Positions 34,934 through 44,111 of a stretch of DNA of 64,000 bases are shown here, one piece after another. Every line of letters starts with the position of its first letter. The stretch's first letter is position 1. The DNA is from Salinimicrobium sp963709775 (lineage in GTDB: Bacteria > Bacteroidota > Bacteroidia > Flavobacteriales > Flavobacteriaceae): NCBI GenBank assembly GCA_963709775.1, contig CAVPXS010000013.1:62001-126000 (forward strand). The letters run 5' to 3'. A program made the position numbers and the translations under genes. Under the pieces are notes generated by a model. It ran no database searches. It was not told the DNA's origin and saw only the letters and a program-made list of their open reading frames with translations.

Positions 34934-35731
34934 ATGAAAGTTTTTCACGATCAACTAAATCGCAAACTTGAGCTGAAGGATCTTCCACAGCGTATCGTGA
35001 GCCTGGTGCCGAGCCAGACAGAACTTTTGGTGGATCTGGGACTTCGTAAGAAGATCGTGGGAGTAACCAAATTCTGTGTGCATCCGGAAGACCTGCGGAA
35101 GGAAAAAAAAGTGGTAGGTGGCACCAAACAGGTACATTACGACCGTATCAAAGCTCTTTCACCCGATATTATACTCTGCAACAAGGAAGAAAATACGGAA
35201 GAAATGGTAACTGAGCTTGAAAAGATAGCTCCTGTCCATGTTTCTAATGTTATGACCATAGAGGATTCCCTTGAGCTTATTTTGCAGTATGGGGAAATTT
35301 TCGGGGTAACTGAGAAAGCTTCAGAAATAACAGAGAAAATAACTTTTCTAAAGGACGAATTTCAGAAGGAAATGGAAAGGGTTCCGGAACGCAAGGTGGC
35401 TTATTTTATCTGGAAAAATCCGTGGATGGTGGCAGGGAAAGACACTTTTATAGATCACCTCCTGGAACTTAACCGCTTCAAAAATGCCTTTTCGGAGAAA
35501 GATTCCCGCTATCCTGAAATCGATTTGGAACAATTGGCACAGCAAAAAGTAGAGCTGGTGCTTCTTTCTACAGAACCATTTCCGTTTAAATCGAAAGATA
35601 GAGATGCGTTTAAGAAAGAGGTGAAGATGGACCGGGTCCACATCGTGGACGGAGAGTATTTTAGCTGGTACGGGTCGCGCCTGATTTCAGCATTTGCTTA
35701 CTTCAGAAAACTTCAGGCAGTCCTTTCCTGA
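34934..35731 (+). CDS. Helical-backbone metal receptor (BtuF/FhuD-like), no signal peptide
   Basis: A 265-residue protein of the periplasmic-binding-protein clade that binds vitamin B12 or metal chelates: RIVSLVPSQTELLVDLGLRKKIVGVTKFCVHPED, then DRIKALSPDIILCNKEENTEEMVTEL, and a long backbone helix before RKVAYFIWKNPWMVAG. Unlike BtuF it starts directly with MKVFHDQLNRKL and has no signal peptide or lipobox, so it may be cytoplasmic. No ABC transporter genes are beside it. Its stop overlaps the convergent small gene by 19 bp. Confidence 0.78.
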   Translation: MKVFHDQLNRKLELKDLPQRIVSLVPSQTELLVDLGLRKKIVGVTKFCVHPEDLRKEKKVVGGTKQVHYDRIKALSPDIILCNKEENTEEMVTELEKIAPVHVSNVMTIEDSLELILQYGEIFGVTEKASEITEKITFLKDEFQKEMERVPERKVAYFIWKNPWMVAGKDTFIDHLLELNRFKNAFSEKDSRYPEIDLEQLAQQKVELVLLSTEPFPFKSKDRDAFKKEVKMDRVHIVDGEYFSWYGSRLISAFAYFRKLQAVLS

Positions 35732-35898
35732 GTCTTTTCCATGCGACGGATCTCCTTAAGGATCTTGCAAGCCTTTTCGTTCAGCAAATCGCTGCGGGAT
35801 TTATCCACTAAGGCGAGCTCAAACGACCTGCGCATTAGGAAAGTATATTTTTCCTGTAGGCGCTCCAACGTAGATCTTGGTTCAAATAATCGAAACAT
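35713..35898 (-). CDS. Lacal_2735-family small protein
   Basis: A 61-residue protein, MFRLFEPRSTLERLQEKYTF followed by LMRRSFELALVDKSRSDLLNEKACKILKEIRRME. The pattern MF-LF--(K/R)S-LE-LQ-KY--L---A--LS--(N/D)R--SD--- is that of the Lacal_2735 family of Flavobacteriaceae (recognised, not searched). It is probably a helical hairpin. Function is unknown. Confidence 0.8.
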   Translation of the reverse strand: MFRLFEPRSTLERLQEKYTFLMRRSFELALVDKSRSDLLNEKACKILKEIRRMEKTQERTA

Positions 35899-36238
35899 AA
35901 GGTTTTTGTTATTACAACAAAGATATCTTTCAAGATTTCGAACATGTGCTAACCTAAAGTTAACATTTTGGTAAAAGTGGGTTTTATACCGGCTTCTCTT
36001 GTTAAAAACTCAACTTTTAGCACCACATCTTTCAGGTTCTACCCTAGTTCCCGGAATTTTTCGACTGTTCATAACCGTATAAATTTGAATAGGAATGTGC
36101 TAAAAGAAAGGTTTGCAAACTTTTAGATGGAAAATTTTTAATACCGAATCAGTAGCCGAAATAAAGAAGTCAGTGGTGAGAATTTTTGAACATCTAAAAT
36201 TTCTATACTTCATAAACTTTAAACCTTAAACATTGTTA
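35899..36238. other. Intergenic gap, no gene recognised
   Basis: About 340 AT-rich bases between two minus-strand genes. The fragments AACTTTTAGCAC and GTGCTAAAAG form a distant inverted pair, but no stable structure or ORF stands out. Confidence 0.35.
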
Positions 36239-36946
36239 TCAGTCCTGTAAAGCGAAAACTCTCTGTAATAGATTGGTTGTTCTGGAGGCGAAATTATTCC
36301 GTATTTCTTTTTCTTCTACTGCAATCATTGTATAAACTCCGTCGAGAGCCTCCTGTGTCACGTAGTCGGCGAGATCGGGGTTTACGTCGGTAGTGAGAGG
36401 CAGAGCGTTATACCGGTTGATGATGTTGGTCCAAATTTGTGTGGCTCCCACGCGGTCAAGGGAATTCGTGATGACCGGGTTGAATCGGGTGTAAAGCGGG
36501 TTGGTGGTTTTTTGTACCAGGTAGGAGGTAGCGGCGGTGTCGTCTCCTAAAAGAATATTGCGGGCATCGGTAAAGGTGATCTGTTTTACCGCGTCTACAA
36601 AAATGGGAGTCGCTTCTTTTACGGCATCTTCGGCGGCACGGTTAAGCACTTTTAAACCTTCATCTGCAAGGGAGCTCATTCCCAGGTCACGAAGGGTTCT
36701 GTCCACCTTTTGCAATTCCGGCGGAAGATTAATCCGTACAAGTTCATTGCTGAAAAACCCATCCTCCTGTGCAAGTTTGGTCACCTGCTTTTCAATTCCA
36801 AAATCCAGCGCCTGGCGTAACCCAGCGGCAACTTCGGTATTGGTGACGCCGGTGCCTTCCTGGGGCAGGGAATCGGCTATTTGTTGTAATTCTGCACAAC
36901 CTGTAAGTAATGGTGCCATGATAAGGAGGAGGAAAAATTTCTTCAT
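36239..36946 (-). CDS. DUF4197 lipoprotein
   Basis: A 235-residue lipoprotein (MKKFFLLLIMAPLLTGCAELQQ, lipobox LTGC, Cys17) followed by a mostly helical DUF4197 domain: NTEVAAGLRQALDFGIEKQVTKL..., INLPPELQKVDRTLRDLG, and EALDGVYTMIAVEEKEIRNN. Probably anchored to the outer or inner membrane facing the periplasm. Function is unknown. Confidence 0.82.
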   Translation of the reverse strand: MKKFFLLLIMAPLLTGCAELQQIADSLPQEGTGVTNTEVAAGLRQALDFGIEKQVTKLAQEDGFFSNELVRINLPPELQKVDRTLRDLGMSSLADEGLKVLNRAAEDAVKEATPIFVDAVKQITFTDARNILLGDDTAATSYLVQKTTNPLYTRFNPVITNSLDRVGATQIWTNIINRYNALPLTTDVNPDLADYVTQEALDGVYTMIAVEEKEIRNNFASRTTNLLQRVFALQD

Positions 36947-37127
36947 AATTCTGTTTTTGTCAAAGTTACTTATTCACCGGGGATTAAAGTCATAAACAAA
37001 AGTTATCCTGCTGTTCCCTTTTTTTAGCAATATTCAGGAATTAGCCTTGTGAGTTTATTATCGATTTCAAAATGGCAACTTCGTTTCTAAATTCGTAAAT
37101 TGCACGCCCTAAAACGTTTTCGAAAAA

Positions 37128-40100
37128 ATGGAACAACAAGCTCCTTATAAACCCAAGAATAAAGTAAGAATAGTAACTGCAGCTTCCCTTTTTGACGGGC
37201 ATGATGCCGCAATTAATATCATGCGACGCATCATACAGTCTACCGGAGTGGAGGTGATCCACCTGGGGCATGACCGCAGTGTGGAAGAGGTTGTGAATTG
37301 TGCAATACAGGAAGATGCGAATGCGATTGCAATGACTTCTTACCAGGGAGGACATACAGAGTATTTTAAATATATGTATGACCTTCTTAAAGAAAAAGGC
37401 GCAGAACATATCAAGATCTTTGGCGGCGGCGGCGGAGTGATCCTGCCCGAGGAGATCAGGGAACTCGAAGATTACGGTATTACCAGGATCTACTCACCCG
37501 ATGATGGTCGCGAACTTGGTCTGCAGGGAATGATCAATGACCTTGTAAAGCAAGCAGATTATCCTCTGGGTGATAGCCTTAACGGAGAGATAAAGGAGCT
37601 GGAAAACAAAACTCCGGGTGCAATTGCCAGGGTAATTTCGGCTGCGGAAAACTTTCCTGAAATAGCAAAAGACACTCTTGAGAAGATACATTCAGAAAAT
37701 AAAGAAAGAGATATTCCGGTCCTTGGAATTACCGGAACAGGTGGTGCTGGAAAATCATCCCTGGTTGACGAGCTTGTTCGCCGGTACTTGATGGATTTTC
37801 CTGAAAAGACCATTGGAATTATTTCTGTTGACCCTTCAAAAAGAAAGACTGGAGGTGCCCTTTTAGGAGATCGCATCAGGATGAATTCCATTAATAATTC
37901 ACGGGTTTACATGAGATCTTTGGCAACCCGCCAGTCAAATCTTGCTTTATCAAAATATGTTGCTGAAGCTATTGAGGTTTTAAAAGCCGCGAATTATGAT
38001 CTTATTGTATTGGAAACTTCAGGAATTGGGCAATCGGATACCGAAATCCTGGAACATTCTGATGTTTCACTTTACGTGATGACCCCTGAATTTGGTGCGG
38101 CAACTCAGCTGGAAAAAATTGACATGCTTGACTTTGCCGACCTGGTTGCGATAAACAAATTCGACAAACGTGGAGCATTGGATGCACTTCGGGATGTGAA
38201 AAAGCAATACCAGCGTAACCACGGATTATGGCATGAGAATGTGGATAATCTTCCTGTTTTTGGAACTATTGCTTCCCAGTTCAATGACCCGGGGATGAAT
38301 ACCCTCTACAAACAGATCATGGATATGATCGATGAAAAAGCAGGAGGTCATTTCAACTCTACTTTCAACATCTCAAAAGAGATGAGCGAAAAGATCTTTG
38401 TGATCCCGCCAAACAGAACGAGGTATCTTTCAGAAATTTCAGAAAATAATCGCTCTTATGACGAGAAAGCAGCTTCCCAGGCCGAGGTGGCTCAAAAGCT
38501 TTACGGGATTTTTAAAACTATCGAATCGGTTACGGGAGTAAAGCTGGGATTGAACCAGTATGGACTTGATGAAGATGATCTTAATAATGCCACAACTTCA
38601 GAAAATAAAGAACTTACCGATCTTTTAAAGAAAGAATTTGATAAAGTAAAAATGGACCTCGATCCCTATAACTGGGAAGTAATTACCGGTTGGGACGAAA
38701 AAGTCAATAAATACAAGCAGCCTGTCTATAGCTTTAAGGTTCGTGATAAGGAAATAAAGATCGAAACCCATACCGAATCTCTTTCGCATACACAGATCCC
38801 AAAAGTGGCACTTCCAAAGTATGAAGCATGGGGAGATATTTTGCGCTGGTGCCTTCAGGAAAATGTGCCGGGAGAATTCCCGTATACTGCGGGACTTTAT
38901 CCTTTTAAAAGACAGGGAGAAGATCCAACCAGGATGTTCGCGGGAGAAGGCTCGCCGGAGAGAACCAACCGTCGTTTCCATTACGTAAGTATGGGCTTAC
39001 CTGCAAAAAGGCTTTCTACAGCATTCGACTCGGTAACCTTATATGGAAATGATCCCGATCATCGTCCCGATATCTACGGAAAGATAGGGAACGCGGGAGT
39101 TTCTATTTGCTGTCTTGACGATGCCAAAAAATTATATTCGGGGTTTGATCTTGCAGATCCTATGACTTCGGTGAGTATGACCATTAACGGTCCTGCTCCA
39201 ATGCTGCTCGGGTTTTTCATGAATGCTGCTATCGACCAGCAATGTGAGAAATACATTAAAGAGAACGGCCTGGAAAAAGAGGTGCAGAAGAAGATCGATA
39301 AGCTCTATTCCGAAAAAGGAATGGGACAGCCAAAATACAGAGGTGAATTGCCGGAAGGAAATAACGGCCTCGGATTAATGTTGCTGGGTGTGACCGGAGA
39401 CCAGGTATTGCCCGCAGATGTTTATGCCGATATTAAAAAGAGGACTTTGAGTCAGGTTCGGGGAACTGTGCAGGCGGATATTCTTAAGGAAGATCAGGCA
39501 CAGAATACCTGTATTTTCTCTACGGAATTTGCATTGAGGTTAATGGGAGATGTGCAGGAATATTTTATCGAGGAGAATGTGCGGAATTTCTATTCGGTTT
39601 CCATTTCAGGATATCACATTGCCGAAGCCGGAGCTAATCCTGTTACTCAGCTCGCTCTTACTCTCGCCAATGGATTTACTTATGTGGAATATTACCTGAG
39701 CAGGGGAATGGACATCAATAAGTTTGGGCCTAACCTCTCTTTCTTCTTTTCCAACGGAATTGATCCTGAATACGCGGTTATTGGAAGGGTTGCCAGAAAG
39801 ATCTGGTCTAAAGCATTGAAACATAAATACGGAGCGAACCCAAGGGCACAAATGCTGAAGTACCACATCCAGACTTCAGGAAGATCCCTGCACGCGCAGG
39901 AGATCGACTTTAATGATATCAGGACCACACTTCAGGCACTTTATGCGATCTACGACAATTGTAATTCACTGCATACAAATGCTTATGATGAGGCCATCAC
40001 TACGCCAACAGAAGCTTCAGTAAGAAGGGCTATGGCGATACAGTTGATCATCAATAAGGAATTAGGATTGACCAAAAATGAAAATCCAATTCAGGGTGCC

Positions 40101-40559
40101 TTTATTATTGAAGAACTTACAGATCTTGTAGAAGAAGCCGTTCTTTTGGAATTCGACCGAATTACCGAAAGAGGCGGAGTACTGGGAGCCATGGAAACCA
40201 TGTATCAACGCAGTAAGATCCAGGAAGAAAGTCTGTATTACGAAACTCTAAAGCACAATGGGGAATTTCCTATAATTGGGGTAAATACCTTTCTTAGTTC
40301 TACAGGATCACCAACAGTGACTCCCGGTGAAGTTATAAGAGCCACAGAAGAGGAGAAACAGGCACAGATAAATACTTTGCAGGACCTGCATGAAGCCAAA
40401 AAAGAACTGGAGCATGAAACTCTGGAAAAGGTGAAACAGGCAGCTATTCAAAATGAAAATATCTTTGAAGTTCTTATGGAAGCGACAAAAGTCTGCTCCC
40501 TTGGCCAGATCACTACAGCTTTGTTTGAAGTAGGAGGGCAGTATAGAAGAAATATGTAA
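37128..40559 (+). CDS. icmF: Fused isobutyryl-CoA mutase (B12 + G-protein chaperone + mutase)
   Basis: An adenosylcobalamin-dependent acyl-CoA mutase of 1143 residues with three modules: an N-terminal B12-binding domain (LFDGHDAAINIMRRI, His25; VIHLGHDRSVEEVV), a MeaI-type GTPase chaperone (GITGTGGAGKSSLVDEL near 200, IISVDPSKRKTGGALLGDRIRM), and a C-terminal mutase (GLYPFKRQGEDPTRMFAGEGSPERTNRRFHYVSMGL, then GYHIAEAGANPVTQLA). Known IcmF proteins interconvert isobutyryl-CoA and n-butyryl-CoA and some also act on pivalyl-CoA. It is monocistronic, and a repeat-and-hairpin region follows. Confidence 0.93.
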   Translation: MEQQAPYKPKNKVRIVTAASLFDGHDAAINIMRRIIQSTGVEVIHLGHDRSVEEVVNCAIQEDANAIAMTSYQGGHTEYFKYMYDLLKEKGAEHIKIFGGGGGVILPEEIRELEDYGITRIYSPDDGRELGLQGMINDLVKQADYPLGDSLNGEIKELENKTPGAIARVISAAENFPEIAKDTLEKIHSENKERDIPVLGITGTGGAGKSSLVDELVRRYLMDFPEKTIGIISVDPSKRKTGGALLGDRIRMNSINNSRVYMRSLATRQSNLALSKYVAEAIEVLKAANYDLIVLETSGIGQSDTEILEHSDVSLYVMTPEFGAATQLEKIDMLDFADLVAINKFDKRGALDALRDVKKQYQRNHGLWHENVDNLPVFGTIASQFNDPGMNTLYKQIMDMIDEKAGGHFNSTFNISKEMSEKIFVIPPNRTRYLSEISENNRSYDEKAASQAEVAQKLYGIFKTIESVTGVKLGLNQYGLDEDDLNNATTSENKELTDLLKKEFDKVKMDLDPYNWEVITGWDEKVNKYKQPVYSFKVRDKEIKIETHTESLSHTQIPKVALPKYEAWGDILRWCLQENVPGEFPYTAGLYPFKRQGEDPTRMFAGEGSPERTNRRFHYVSMGLPAKRLSTAFDSVTLYGNDPDHRPDIYGKIGNAGVSICCLDDAKKLYSGFDLADPMTSVSMTINGPAPMLLGFFMNAAIDQQCEKYIKENGLEKEVQKKIDKLYSEKGMGQPKYRGELPEGNNGLGLMLLGVTGDQVLPADVYADIKKRTLSQVRGTVQADILKEDQAQNTCIFSTEFALRLMGDVQEYFIEENVRNFYSVSISGYHIAEAGANPVTQLALTLANGFTYVEYYLSRGMDINKFGPNLSFFFSNGIDPEYAVIGRVARKIWSKALKHKYGANPRAQMLKYHIQTSGRSLHAQEIDFNDIRTTLQALYAIYDNCNSLHTNAYDEAITTPTEASVRRAMAIQLIINKELGLTKNENPIQGAFIIEELTDLVEEAVLLEFDRITERGGVLGAMETMYQRSKIQEESLYYETLKHNGEFPIIGVNTFLSSTGSPTVTPGEVIRATEEEKQAQINTLQDLHEAKKELEHETLEKVKQAAIQNENIFEVLMEATKVCSLGQITTALFEVGGQYRRNM

Positions 40560-40599
40560 GCAGAGAGCCGGTTTTCCAACTTTTGGCGTGAAAAACGTG

Positions 40600-40716
40600 C
40601 GAATCGCTTATCCCGATGAGCGGTAGCGAGATCGGGATCTCTTTAAAACGGAATTTCGTTTGTTTTGCACAAAGTGTACGAATCGCTTATCCCGATGAGC
40701 GGTAGCGAGATCGGGA
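40600..40716. repeat. Two identical 38-bp direct repeats with internal dyad
   Basis: The same 38-bp sequence occurs at 40600-40637 and 40679-40716, 79 bp apart. Inside each copy TCCCGAT and ATCGGGA form a stem around GAGCGGTAGCGAG. It resembles short interspersed palindromic elements of Bacteroidetes intergenic DNA. Confidence 0.8.
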
Positions 40717-40742
40717 GCTCATCTCCACGGATGTAAATCATT

Positions 40743-40776
40743 AACCCTTTCAGGGTTTCAAACCCCTGAAAGGGTT
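40743..40776. repeat. Perfect inverted repeat (13-bp arms)
   Basis: AACCCTTTCAGGG and CCCTGAAAGGGTT flank an 8-base loop. It is the first of three hairpins between icmF and the convergent gene at 40958. It has no strong T-run. Confidence 0.7.
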
Positions 40777-40784
40777 TCACCTTT

Positions 40785-40819
40785 AAACCTCACAGGTTTT
40801 CAAAACCTGTGAGGTTTTT
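40785..40819 (+). terminator. Hairpin terminator downstream of icmF
   Basis: A perfect 33-bp palindrome: two 16-base arms around a central C (40801), beginning AAACCTCACAGG, followed by two more T residues. Likely bidirectional. Confidence 0.65.
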
Positions 40820-40872
40820 ATATTCCCGTTTAGCAGGGTTTAAGTGCGATTATCTGAGAACCAAAAACAGGA

Positions 40873-40908
40873 AGGAGTCTCAAAAATGTCATTTTTGAGA
40901 CTCCTTTT
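40873..40908. terminator. Palindromic terminator containing AAAAATGTCATTTTT
   Basis: A perfect 33-bp palindrome, two 16-base arms around a central T (40889), with AGGAGTCT at the outer end and the AAAAATGTCATTTTT core (40882-40896), followed by TTTT on the plus strand. It lies between convergent transcripts and probably serves both. Confidence 0.65.
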
Positions 40909-40957
40909 CCGAAGCATTTTTTATATCTAAATCTTGATTTAGCTTGAGATTCCCGGT

Positions 40958-41434
40958 TTAATCTTCCTCATCAAAAGGATTATCAAATGGAATATTATCA
41001 TCGGGATCAACATCGTCATAATTCACTCCCGGCGGATTAAATAATCCCCAGCGGTCAATGATGTAGTTCCATTGATCAAAGGTTTGTACCCATTCGGCGA
41101 AAAGTACCCGAAATTCCTCTACTTCTGCCCGTAACATTTCCAGGTATTCCACTTCTTTAAATCCTTCCATGATGAACCCGTTGCAGCCCACATAGATCTC
41201 GCGGGCGCACTTCCGGATTATTGCGGCATTTTCCATTTTTATGTCGTAGAGGTCAACGCCTTCTGCTCCTGCAATTTTAGGTGCAAGTTGTAGGGCATCG
41301 GTATACATGTTCTGGGCAACCGCGGTGGTGAATTCGTTGTCTTCGGGAACCAGTTGTTTAATTCGTACAACGATCTCCAGGATCTCCATGGCCTTTTGGT
41401 ATAAAGGCATGCGCTCCAGTTTGTCCTTATTCAT
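40958..41434 (-). CDS. Helical protein of unknown function, acidic C terminus
   Basis: A 158-residue protein, predicted four-helix bundle (LYQKAMEILEIVVRIKQLVPED..., AAIIRKCAREIYVGCNGFIMEGF, VEYLEMLRAEVEEFRVLFAEWV) with an acidic tail (DDVDPDDNIPFDNPFDEED). Some similarity to small four-helix-bundle (23S-IVS-like) proteins is possible but not certain. It is the last gene of the LigD-domain operon, 9 bp after the DUF1232 gene. Confidence 0.6.
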   Translation of the reverse strand: MNKDKLERMPLYQKAMEILEIVVRIKQLVPEDNEFTTAVAQNMYTDALQLAPKIAGAEGVDLYDIKMENAAIIRKCAREIYVGCNGFIMEGFKEVEYLEMLRAEVEEFRVLFAEWVQTFDQWNYIIDRWGLFNPPGVNYDDVDPDDNIPFDNPFDEED

Positions 41435-41443
41435 TTACAGGAG

Positions 41444-41872
41444 TTATATAAGTGAGTCTTCTTCGTTGTTGTTGACTACATTATCCTGGTGGAGTTTCCA
41501 CTTCTCATAATCTACGAGATCATCGCTTACCAGTGTAAGGCAGGCAGCAATAACGCCTGCATCATCCAGAAAGCCGGCCACGGGAATAAAATCGGGAATA
41601 AGGTCAAATGGCATGAGCACATAAAGTAAGGCTCCTGCCACAGCAGCTATTGTCTTCCAGGGCACCTGCCTGTAATTGCCGTTCCAGTAGTCGCGAATAA
41701 GCCCAAACATACTTTTTGCTTTGGCCAGATATCCACTCATGGAATCATTATTTCGAAATTTGTCTTCAATTTTTTGCTCTTTGGCCAATACTTTTTCCAG
41801 GTCTTTTCGCTCTACTTTTTCTGCCTGTTCATTAAGTGCTTGTTTAGCCTCCTCGGGGGTGATTTCTTTCAT
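41444..41872 (-). CDS. YkvA-family (DUF1232) membrane protein
   Basis: A 142-residue protein. The DUF1232 core is in the second half: KTIAAVAGALLYVLMPFDLIPDFIPVAGFLDDAGVIAACLTLV, with the typical DLIPDxIPxxGxxDD motif on a hydrophobic hairpin. The N terminus is a charged helix. It is cotranscribed with the LigD-type genes (1-bp spacing). Function unknown. Confidence 0.85.
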   Translation of the reverse strand: MKEITPEEAKQALNEQAEKVERKDLEKVLAKEQKIEDKFRNNDSMSGYLAKAKSMFGLIRDYWNGNYRQVPWKTIAAVAGALLYVLMPFDLIPDFIPVAGFLDDAGVIAACLTLVSDDLVDYEKWKLHQDNVVNNNEEDSLI

Positions 41873-41873
41873 T

Positions 41874-42701
41874 TTATTCTTCTTTATTTCGGTTTAACTG
41901 TGCTGTCCTTCTAAATATGTTTTCAATATGGTATTGAGATGCGCTTTTGATCCTTGAGAGTTCTTCCCATTCAATTGGGGTGGCAACTCCTGCCTCTTCG
42001 GTAGCCCTTAATGAATAAGGACAAACTGCAGTTTGAGCATAAGCATTCCGCAGGTAATCAACGAAAATCTTTCCTTCGCGCTTGTCTTTTCTTAATTGGG
42101 TCGTAAATAATCCGGGTTCTTTTTTCTCTGCTTCTTCAGCAATATCTCGAGTTAGTGCCTTAACCTTATCAAAGTCTTTCCCCCGTCTTATATTATAATA
42201 TAAATGTAAGCCGCTTTTTCCGCTGGTCATAAGAGAAGGATCAATTTTTTTGCTCTTCAGGAGATCCCTCATCATTTTCGCCCCTTCTTTTATCTTTTCA
42301 AAATCATCGTCGGAAGGATCAAGATCGAACACCACCCTGTCCGGCTGGCGCAACTTATCTTTTTTGCTTAACCAGATGTGGAAAGCCACTGTGCCCTGGT
42401 TTGCCAGATAAACAAGACTTTTCCTGTCATTGCATAAAACCTGGGTATTTGTTCCTTCCTCTGTTTCTATCTTTATAGTTTTAATAAAAGAGGGGAAATA
42501 ATCTGAAGCGTTTTTTTGATAAAAACCACTTTCGGTAATTCCGCCCGGAAAACGGTGCAAGGTGAGCGGCCGGTCTTTGAGAAATGGTAACATCAACGGC
42601 GCGATCCTCTCATAATAAGAAATCATATCACCTTTAGTGATTTCTTTCTTGGGGAAAAGTACTTTATCGGGATGTGAGATCTCAACTCCGGCTATCTGCA
42701 T
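41874..42701 (-). CDS. LigD-type polymerase/primase domain, stand-alone
   Basis: A 275-residue archaeo-eukaryotic-primase-like polymerase of the LigD Pol family: start VEISHPDKVLFPKKEITKGDMISYYERIAPLMLPFLKDRPLTLHRFPGG, metal-binding VVFDLDPSDDD (DxD), and SGKSGLHLYYNIRRG. In non-homologous end joining the Pol domain fills and extends break ends with (ribo)nucleotides. Here it is a separate protein, without a ligase domain. It follows the phosphoesterase gene by 3 bp. Confidence 0.88.
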   Translation of the reverse strand: MQIAGVEISHPDKVLFPKKEITKGDMISYYERIAPLMLPFLKDRPLTLHRFPGGITESGFYQKNASDYFPSFIKTIKIETEEGTNTQVLCNDRKSLVYLANQGTVAFHIWLSKKDKLRQPDRVVFDLDPSDDDFEKIKEGAKMMRDLLKSKKIDPSLMTSGKSGLHLYYNIRRGKDFDKVKALTRDIAEEAEKKEPGLFTTQLRKDKREGKIFVDYLRNAYAQTAVCPYSLRATEEAGVATPIEWEELSRIKSASQYHIENIFRRTAQLNRNKEE

Positions 42702-42704
42702 TTA

Positions 42705-43298
42705 TTATTCTTTTTCAGATTCTTCCTTTTCAATTTGCTTCAAAGTCCTTCCTGAAACTACACTTTTTGCCTGAGTGCTTACAGGATTGCGGCGGGCATC
42801 GGCTTCCGCGTCGTCTTGCTTCATGAGCAGCCAGTTACCTTTCATTTTTCCTCCTTTCATTTCCACAAGGTTATAGCCGCCGGTGAGTTTTTTGCCATGC
42901 AGGGTTACTTCTACACTTCCTGCTTTAAAGCTATCTTCAAGGGAAATAATATTGCCGTCTTCATCTTTTTTATTGCTCTCAATGGTGCCGGTATCCCATA
43001 TCATTACCGTACCACCGCCATACTCTCCCTGCGGAATAACCCCTTCAAAATCGGCATAGCTCAAAGGATGATCTTCTGTGGGGATAGCCATCCTTTTTAC
43101 TGAAGGATCTGTGCTTGGGCCTTTAGGAACAGACCAGGATTTGAGTGTATTGTCGATCTCCAGCCGAAAATCATAATGAAGGTTTGTTGCGTCGTGTTTC
43201 TGGATGACGAAAATGGGTTTTTCATTCTTCTTACCTGAGGGAACGTCCCTGGGTTCTTTGGTTTTGCTGAAATCTCTTTTTTCGTTATAAGTCTTCAT
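42705..43298 (-). CDS. LigD-type 3'-phosphoesterase domain, stand-alone
   Basis: A 197-residue PE domain (ATG at 43298; the longer frame starts at a GTG and adds 16 residues). Catalytic-type motifs are visible: ATNLHYDFRLEIDNTLKSWSVPKGPS with His and Arg, DHPLSYADFEG (His), and GEYGGGTVMIWDTG. PE removes 3' phosphates or ribonucleotides at break ends. It opens a four-gene operon with the Pol domain, DUF1232 protein and a helical protein. No ATP-dependent ligase or Ku gene is in the window. Confidence 0.88.
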   Translation of the reverse strand: MKTYNEKRDFSKTKEPRDVPSGKKNEKPIFVIQKHDATNLHYDFRLEIDNTLKSWSVPKGPSTDPSVKRMAIPTEDHPLSYADFEGVIPQGEYGGGTVMIWDTGTIESNKKDEDGNIISLEDSFKAGSVEVTLHGKKLTGGYNLVEMKGGKMKGNWLLMKQDDAEADARRNPVSTQAKSVVSGRTLKQIEKEESEKE

Positions 43299-43473
43299 TG
43301 ATCCAGTAGTTCCTGAGGCCAAAATGTACAAAAATTGCGCCTTCACCTTCGTTAAAGAAGTCTCAAAACTTATCTGAAAGCTCAGGCTCTATAGAAAGGA
43401 TCCGGTGCATTTTTGCAGGTTGTTTATTTTAAATACTTTTACCCCTTCTAATTTAGTAGTAGCAAAAAAATAA

Positions 43474-44088
43474 ATGGAAGGGATCTGGGTATTTGCCATT
43501 GCAGTTTTTACAGGGTTTATTGCGATCAATAACCCGGTTGGAAACGTGCCTATATTTTTAAGCCTCACCCGGCAAGCCGATCGCCCTACCAGAAAAAATA
43601 TCTCCAAAAAAGCCACTTTCACGGCCTTTATTATTGTTTCAGGTTTTATTATTCTGGGGAAGTATATTTTTGATTTTTTTGGATTGACCATCCCTGCCTT
43701 TAAGATCACTGGAGGAATCCTTGTTTTCTTTGTGGGCTTTGAAATGATAAGGGCGCAGGTTTCAAGTATTGATAACCAGAAGGAGGTGAACTTTAATGAA
43801 GAGATTTCCATTTCACCCCTGGGTATTCCTATTCTTGCCGGTCCCGGAACCATAGTAACCGCCATGAACTTTACCACTACGGCTACTTATCTACAGCTGG
43901 GAATTATTTTGGTCATGTTTGCACTGGTAATGTGGCTCAACCACCTTGCATTTCTTTCAAGTGAATATCTGGTGCGGTACATAGGAGCAAATAAGATCGT
44001 GGTAGTCGAGAAAATAATGGGACTTATTATTGCCATTATTGGAGTTAATATGTTGATACAGGGGATTCATATTGCCTTCATGGAATAA
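43474..44088 (+). CDS. MarC-family integral membrane protein
   Basis: A 204-residue protein with six predicted helices. The family pattern is seen in IAINNPVGNVPIFLSLTRQADRPTRKNISKKATF, FKITGGILVFFVGFEMI and PLGIPILAGPGTIVTAMNF. The MarC family has no proven transport substrate; the old link to multiple antibiotic resistance is doubtful. It appears monocistronic. Confidence 0.9.
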   Translation: MEGIWVFAIAVFTGFIAINNPVGNVPIFLSLTRQADRPTRKNISKKATFTAFIIVSGFIILGKYIFDFFGLTIPAFKITGGILVFFVGFEMIRAQVSSIDNQKEVNFNEEISISPLGIPILAGPGTIVTAMNFTTTATYLQLGIILVMFALVMWLNHLAFLSSEYLVRYIGANKIVVVEKIMGLIIAIIGVNMLIQGIHIAFME

Positions 44089-44111
44089 GAAAATAATAAA
44101 TTGACTTTTAG

